Origin: Bacteroidales bacterium
GTDB lineage: Bacteria; Bacteroidota; Bacteroidia; Bacteroidales; P3
Length of the DNA stretch: 10,219 bases
NCBI GenBank assembly: GCA_012837565.1
Contig: DUQY01000179.1
Coordinates: 1-10,219 of the forward strand
Direction of reading: 5' to 3'
This document shows positions 7,459 through 10,219 of the stretch, piece after piece. The position numbers and the translations under genes were made by a program. Below the pieces are notes generated by a model that had not been told where the DNA came from, searched no databases, and saw only the letters and a list, made by a program, of their open reading frames with translations. Within the stretch, counting starts at the first letter, position 1. Every line of letters starts with the position of its first letter.

Positions 7459-8130
7459 TTAGCGAAGCTTAGCATTAATAACAGCAAAGTCCTTTTGAAT
7501 TAGTTCTTTTACTTTAATTAATCCATCTTCCAAGGCCTCTTGACCTGCTTTTCTTTGAAATTCATAATAACCATGGTAGGCGGCCATATAAACCTTTGCA
7601 GTGCCACGCTCAGTATATCTAGCAACTAAGTTATTCCTTAGGTCATATATCTCAACAATCACCTCTAGCTCAGTCTTGTTAGAGGTCATAGGCATGCCGA
7701 AAGCATTAAAAATACCTATTGTAAAGCCAGATAGCCAGCTCCACTTATAGTTGTTTTTCTTATACGCATTACCAATCCTAAGAACAATATTACCATTCCT
7801 CTTTCCAGAAGGATCCATAATATTATTATTCATTTCATTTACCCAAAGGTTAGAAGCATCTTGTATTCTTTTCTCTGCAGTATAGATTTTTGTCTTAGCG
7901 TCCACCTCAAAAACACCCTTACCATAAGGAGATTCAGGAGCAGTTGAGCCATCTTCCGAATAAGAATTTGCACCATAAGCATTCTCAAAAGAAGGCACGT
8001 CAAACCATATAGAAAGACGAGGCAGCAAGTTTGCATTTTGATAATCAGGTTGAAAGTCAGCAGGCTTAATTGTTTTACAGCCAGTGAATGCAAAAGCAAT
8101 AATAATTAGTAAAAATGATATTTTTCTCAT
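7459..8130 (-). CDS. Putative lipoprotein of unassigned family
   Basis: From ATG 8130 the product has 223 residues and begins with a textbook lipoprotein signal: MRKISFLLIIIAFAFTGC, with Cys18 as the lipid attachment site. The frame can be opened eight codons earlier at TTG 8154, but that would put extra residues ahead of a compact signal peptide, so 8130 is chosen. I do not recognise the mature domain. It has a Gly/Asn/Ser-rich early segment, a strand NGNIVLRIGNAY, a hydrophobic stretch WSWLSGFTIGIFNAFGMPM, strands LEVIVEIYDLRNNLVARY, and a C-terminal amphipathic helix (EALEDGLIKVKELIQKDF). This alternating strand pattern suggests a small periplasmic alpha/beta domain tethered to a membrane. 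It is the first gene of the tight group leading to the PorP/OmpA pair, which makes an envelope role likely. The TAnnTTTG box upstream suggests it starts that unit. Confidence 0.75.
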   Translation of the reverse strand: MRKISFLLIIIAFAFTGCKTIKPADFQPDYQNANLLPRLSIWFDVPSFENAYGANSYSEDGSTAPESPYGKGVFEVDAKTKIYTAEKRIQDASNLWVNEMNNNIMDPSGKRNGNIVLRIGNAYKKNNYKWSWLSGFTIGIFNAFGMPMTSNKTELEVIVEIYDLRNNLVARYTERGTAKVYMAAYHGYYEFQRKAGQEALEDGLIKVKELIQKDFAVINAKLR

Positions 8131-8151
8131 AAAACAAATATATTCAAGCCA

Positions 8152-8159
8152 CAAATATA
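8152..8159 (-). promoter_or_regulatory. Candidate -7 element upstream of the lipoprotein gene
   Basis: TATATTTG on the minus strand matches TAnnTTTG and would place transcription start near 8147, about 17 bases before ATG 8130. There is no clear TTG at the -33 position. A second identical TATATTTG lies at 8142-8135 with a TTG 17 bases upstream (8162-8160), but it would start transcription at the start codon itself. The DNA is very AT-rich, so this is a weak call. Confidence 0.35.
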
Positions 8160-8256
8160 CAAAATATATTTTGAATTATCTTCATTAGTATGATATAATA
8201 TAAGGTAATTCCCAATATTTTTGGATTTCACATCGATGAGTATCTTTCTTTATTTC

Positions 8257-9546
8257 CTAGTTCTCAATAACGAAATACTCCTCGTCTTTGGAGAGATTAT
8301 TAAGTTTTTCTTGGGTTATGGTGTTTATGTATCTCTTATCATACTTTCTTCCTACTCTTAAATAATTATCTGAGAAGCCAAACATCATATCATCGTGCTT
8401 ATCCGACTCCCATAGTATTTTTCCTATGTAGCCAATATTTCTCTTGTAGAATTCCTTCTTCTTTGTATTTGAAATGTTTTGAAGTATGAGACTATGTTTC
8501 TTTCGAATATTAACAGGAATCTTACCATCGAAATTTATGGATTTTGCATTAGGTCTTTCGGAATAGGTAAATACATGTAGGGCAGAGAGGGGAAGGGATT
8601 CAATAAATTCAATTGTGGAAGCAAATTCCTTTTCGTCCTCACCTGGGAAGCCAACAATTATATCAGCTGCAATAAAAGCATGGGGCATGATTTTATGTAT
8701 ATAGTTCACCCTTTCTGCAAATAGTTCTCTATTATATTTCCTTTGCATCCTTTCTAAGAGATAGTTAGTGCCTGCCTGTAATGGAATATGAAAATGAGGT
8801 AAGAAACTCCTTGAACTTTTTACAAAATCTACTATCTCCTCTGTTATTAGATTGGGTTCTATACTCGATATTCTATATCTCTCAATTTGTTCTACCTTAT
8901 CCAATTCTTTAATAAGAGCAAAGAAAGTTTCATTTTGATGTTTTCCAAAATCTCCAATATTTACACCAGTCAAAACAACTTCTTTCTTCCCTTCTTTTGC
9001 TAGTTCATAAGCTTTTTCAACTGTGGTTGCAACTGTATCGCTTCTGCTCCTTCCTCTTGCATAGGGTATTGCACAGTAGGTGCAGAAATAATCACAACCG
9101 TCTTGTATCTTTAAAAAACTACGTGTTCTGTCGCCAGTTGAATAGGAGGGAACAAATTCTTTAACATCATCAATATTTTTAACCTCTTTCCAATGTTCAG
9201 AAAATCTTTCTTTATTATTTAGATAATCAAATAGCTTGTGCTTATCTGCATTTCCCAAAATTATATCAACACCTTCAATTTCTGAAATTTCCTTTGGTTG
9301 AAGTTGTGCAAAACATCCTATAACAGCAATTGTAGCTTCGGGATTTATTTTATTAGCTTGGCGAATTGCATTTCTACATTTCTTTTCAGCCACCTGAGTT
9401 ACAGTACATGTATTTACAACATATACGTCAGCAAATTCTTTGAAAGAAACTTGCTGGTAATCGTTTTGAATAAATATTCCTGCTAATGATGAACTTTCTG
9501 CAAAATTTAATTTACAACCAAATGTATGGAATGCTACCTTCTTCAT
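8257..9546 (-). CDS. mtaB: tRNA (t6A37) methylthiotransferase MtaB
   Basis: MtaB is a cytoplasmic radical-SAM enzyme that adds a methylthio group to N6-threonylcarbamoyladenosine at tRNA position 37 (ms2t6A), aiding decoding of ANN codons. From ATG 9546 the protein has 429 residues, normal for the family. The N-terminal methylthiotransferase domain has the three cluster cysteines C11 (HTFGCKLNFAES), C47 (NTCTVT) and C78 (GCFAQ). The radical-SAM CX3CX2C is C151, C155, C158 (DGCDYFCTYC), followed by PYARGRSRS. VVLTGVNIGDFG, the H-P-L-Q block and DIIVGFPGE are characteristic, and a C-terminal TRAM-like segment starts near residue 365. The frame opens further upstream at ATG 9609, adding 21 residues, but MKKVAFHTFGCKLN is the standard start of the family and a -7 box lies inside the extension. 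The downstream gene is 126 bases away; no convincing terminator is seen between them. Confidence 0.94.
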   Translation of the reverse strand: MKKVAFHTFGCKLNFAESSSLAGIFIQNDYQQVSFKEFADVYVVNTCTVTQVAEKKCRNAIRQANKINPEATIAVIGCFAQLQPKEISEIEGVDIILGNADKHKLFDYLNNKERFSEHWKEVKNIDDVKEFVPSYSTGDRTRSFLKIQDGCDYFCTYCAIPYARGRSRSDTVATTVEKAYELAKEGKKEVVLTGVNIGDFGKHQNETFFALIKELDKVEQIERYRISSIEPNLITEEIVDFVKSSRSFLPHFHIPLQAGTNYLLERMQRKYNRELFAERVNYIHKIMPHAFIAADIIVGFPGEDEKEFASTIEFIESLPLSALHVFTYSERPNAKSINFDGKIPVNIRKKHSLILQNISNTKKKEFYKRNIGYIGKILWESDKHDDMMFGFSDNYLRVGRKYDKRYINTITQEKLNNLSKDEEYFVIEN

Positions 9547-9578
9547 AAATATACTATAATCTAATTTATTTCGAGTGT

Positions 9579-9586
9579 CAAAATTA
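9579..9586 (-). promoter_or_regulatory. Candidate -7 element for mtaB
   Basis: TAATTTTG on the minus strand matches TAnnTTTG and predicts a transcript start near 9574, about 28 bases before ATG 9546. That start would exclude the upstream in-frame ATG at 9609 and so supports the shorter protein. No TTG is found at -33 (the position reads TGG), so confidence is limited. Confidence 0.35.
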
Positions 9587-9733
9587 GGTATTTTATTTTG
9601 AATAGCCATTTTATAGTAAAAATAATGCAGTATCTCAAAGGTTATAGATTCTTTTAGTCATATTATGAGAGGTGTTTAAGTTCTTTCATGATTTCAACCC
9701 CTTAAATGCCAAAATTTGATACAAAACTAAAAC

Positions 9734-9772
9734 CATTTGATCCTAACACCCTCAGCATTTGATCCTGACACC
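9734..9772. repeat. Tandem pair of 17-base direct repeats
   Basis: CATTTGATCCTAACACC (9734-9750) recurs as CATTTGATCCTGACACC (9756-9772), 16 of 17 bases identical, at a period of 22. A weaker third copy of the core ATTTGAT lies at 9714-9720, 21 bases before the first. The core also forms a 7-bp inverted repeat with ATCAAAT at 9779-9785. The role is unknown. Confidence 0.6.
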
Positions 9773-9781
9773 GCCAATATC

Positions 9782-9841
9782 AAATACTTGTTTTGAGATT
9801 GTTGATTGATACAGGATACTCAAGAGTAAAAAATACTTGTT
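9782..9841. repeat. Pair of 11-base direct repeats 49 bases apart
   Basis: AAATACTTGTT occurs at 9782-9792 and again at 9831-9841. The bases after each copy show looser resemblance (TTGATTGATACAGGAT and TTGATTCATAAAGAAT), which could be a decayed duplication of about 49 bases or coincidence in AT-rich DNA. Confidence 0.35.
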
Positions 9842-9862
9842 AGGAATATTGATTCATAAAGA

Positions 9863-9900
9863 ATAAATAGAAGTTCAAAATTAATTGAACTTCTATTTAT
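9863..9900 (-). terminator. Hairpin terminator downstream of the edge gene
   Basis: A perfect 16-bp inverted repeat (9863-9878 with 9885-9900, loop AATTAA) lies 24 bases after the stop codon at 9925-9927. On the minus strand it is followed by TTCTTTAT, a modest T-rich tail. The length and perfection of the stem make a transcription-ending or RNA-protecting structure likely; it is drawn as a terminator for the minus-strand gene to its right. Confidence 0.65.
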
Positions 9901-9924
9901 ATGTGGAGATAATTTCGAATATAA

Positions 9925-10219
9925 TCACTGAAAAGAATATTCCTTATCATCCATTAATAAGATTTTAAATTCATCAATCTCCTTAAGCTCTTCAAAAGTT
10001 TTAATCTCTTTACTATTCCCTCTTTTATCCCCAAATTCTGACTCTGAAAAGTATATATTATGGACATTGAATATAGATTTTGTTTCATTTATCCCTTCTT
10101 CAATACAATATTCTTTTTTTGCATTACTAAAGCCATATTTAGGATATATCTCTTTTATATTTTTTAAAAACCAGTTACTTATTAAGTATTTATTATTATA
10201 CTTTGAATAATTACAAACA
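9925..10219 (-). CDS. Unrecognised protein, C-terminal fragment (5' end beyond window)
   Basis: A minus-strand frame is open from the right edge to a TGA at 9925-9927, giving 97 residues. The start lies outside the window. The visible part is rich in Lys, Glu, Asn and Ile, with an aromatic early part (YLISNWFLKNIKEIYPKYGF) and an acidic end (FKILLMDDKEYSFQ). Codon use resembles that of its neighbours. No signal, membrane segment or known motif is visible, so it is probably a cytoplasmic soluble protein. I do not recognise it. The strong hairpin 24 bases after the stop supports a real gene end, and the fragment being uninterrupted over nearly 300 AT-rich bases supports coding. Confidence 0.6.
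   Translation of the reverse strand, partial: VCNYSKYNNKYLISNWFLKNIKEIYPKYGFSNAKKEYCIEEGINETKSIFNVHNIYFSESEFGDKRGNSKEIKTFEELKEIDEFKILLMDDKEYSFQ

Larger units (their letters stand above)
9547..9924. other. Intergenic region between the edge gene and mtaB
   Basis: About 380 bases without a supported gene. It holds the mtaB candidate promoter, a pair of near-identical 17-base direct repeats (9734-9772), a distant pair of 11-base repeats (9782-9841) and a strong hairpin (9863-9900). All frames on both strands are broken by stops within short distances. A short forward frame from 9706 encodes an FDPNT motif before stopping at 9760-9762, and the second repeat encodes FDPDT in another frame. I see no tRNA, other structured RNA or mobile element end. 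Confidence 0.6.

Noticed and set aside
7451..7475. Possible hairpin with T7 run after the lipoprotein stop
   Set aside because: Only a three-bp AGC/GCT stem can form before the T run; insufficient for a terminator call.
7839..8099. 86-codon minus-strand frame inside the lipoprotein gene
   Set aside because: Leucine-rich translation is an out-of-frame reading of the lipoprotein, which has a proper signal and length.
8208..8225. Possible terminator after mtaB (CCAA...TTGG)
   Set aside because: The stem is only four base pairs with no T-tract, too weak to call.
9298..9486. 62-codon plus-strand frame
   Set aside because: Antisense to the conserved N-terminal domain of MtaB; no coding features.
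9734..9772. Possible CRISPR repeats
   Set aside because: Only two clear 17-base copies with a five-base gap, no spacer-length intervals and no cas genes.

Overview
The window is an AT-rich stretch of a Bacteroidota (Bacteroidetes) chromosome, probably Bacteroidales or a close relative. The evidence is a PorP/SprF-family outer-membrane protein followed by a TPR-PD40-OmpA protein (a pairing typical of this phylum), a GH2 beta-mannosidase with a signal peptide, absence of Shine-Dalgarno-like sequence before starts, and candidate promoters of the phylum's TTG / TAnnTTTG type. Every gene I can support lies on the minus strand, so transcription runs from high to low coordinates.

Layout in transcription order. 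At the right edge (9925-10219) is the C-terminal part of an unrecognised protein, followed by a strong 16-bp hairpin (9863-9900). A non-coding stretch of about 320 bases with short direct repeats separates it from mtaB (8257-9546), a radical-SAM tRNA methylthiotransferase. Next comes a closely packed group that looks like one transcription unit: a small unassigned lipoprotein (7459-8130), a GNAT acetyltransferase related to spermidine/spermine (diamine) N-acetyltransferases (6936-7424), a PorP/SprF-like protein with a GTG start (5909-6907), and a TPR-PD40-OmpA protein (3951-5924) that overlaps its upstream neighbour by 16 bases. The unit ends at an 11-bp hairpin with a T-rich tail (3926-3952). 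A good promoter match for the next unit lies in the same 45 bases.

The second unit is dapB (3174-3884, lysine/diaminopimelate biosynthesis), a ROK-family sugar kinase (2205-3164) and a secreted GH2 beta-mannosidase (2189 down to the left edge, 3' end missing), with gaps of only 9 and 15 bases. The enzyme pair could release mannose or a related hexose in the periplasm and phosphorylate it inside the cell. The link to dapB may be functional (cell-wall precursor supply) or simply positional.

Nothing here is clearly a mobile element, CRISPR array, defence system or RNA gene. The most interesting points are the PorP/OmpA pair co-transcribed with a polyamine-type acetyltransferase and a lipoprotein, the dapB-kinase-mannosidase operon, the overlapping terminator and promoter at 3910-3952, and the repeat-bearing spacer at 9700-9850.
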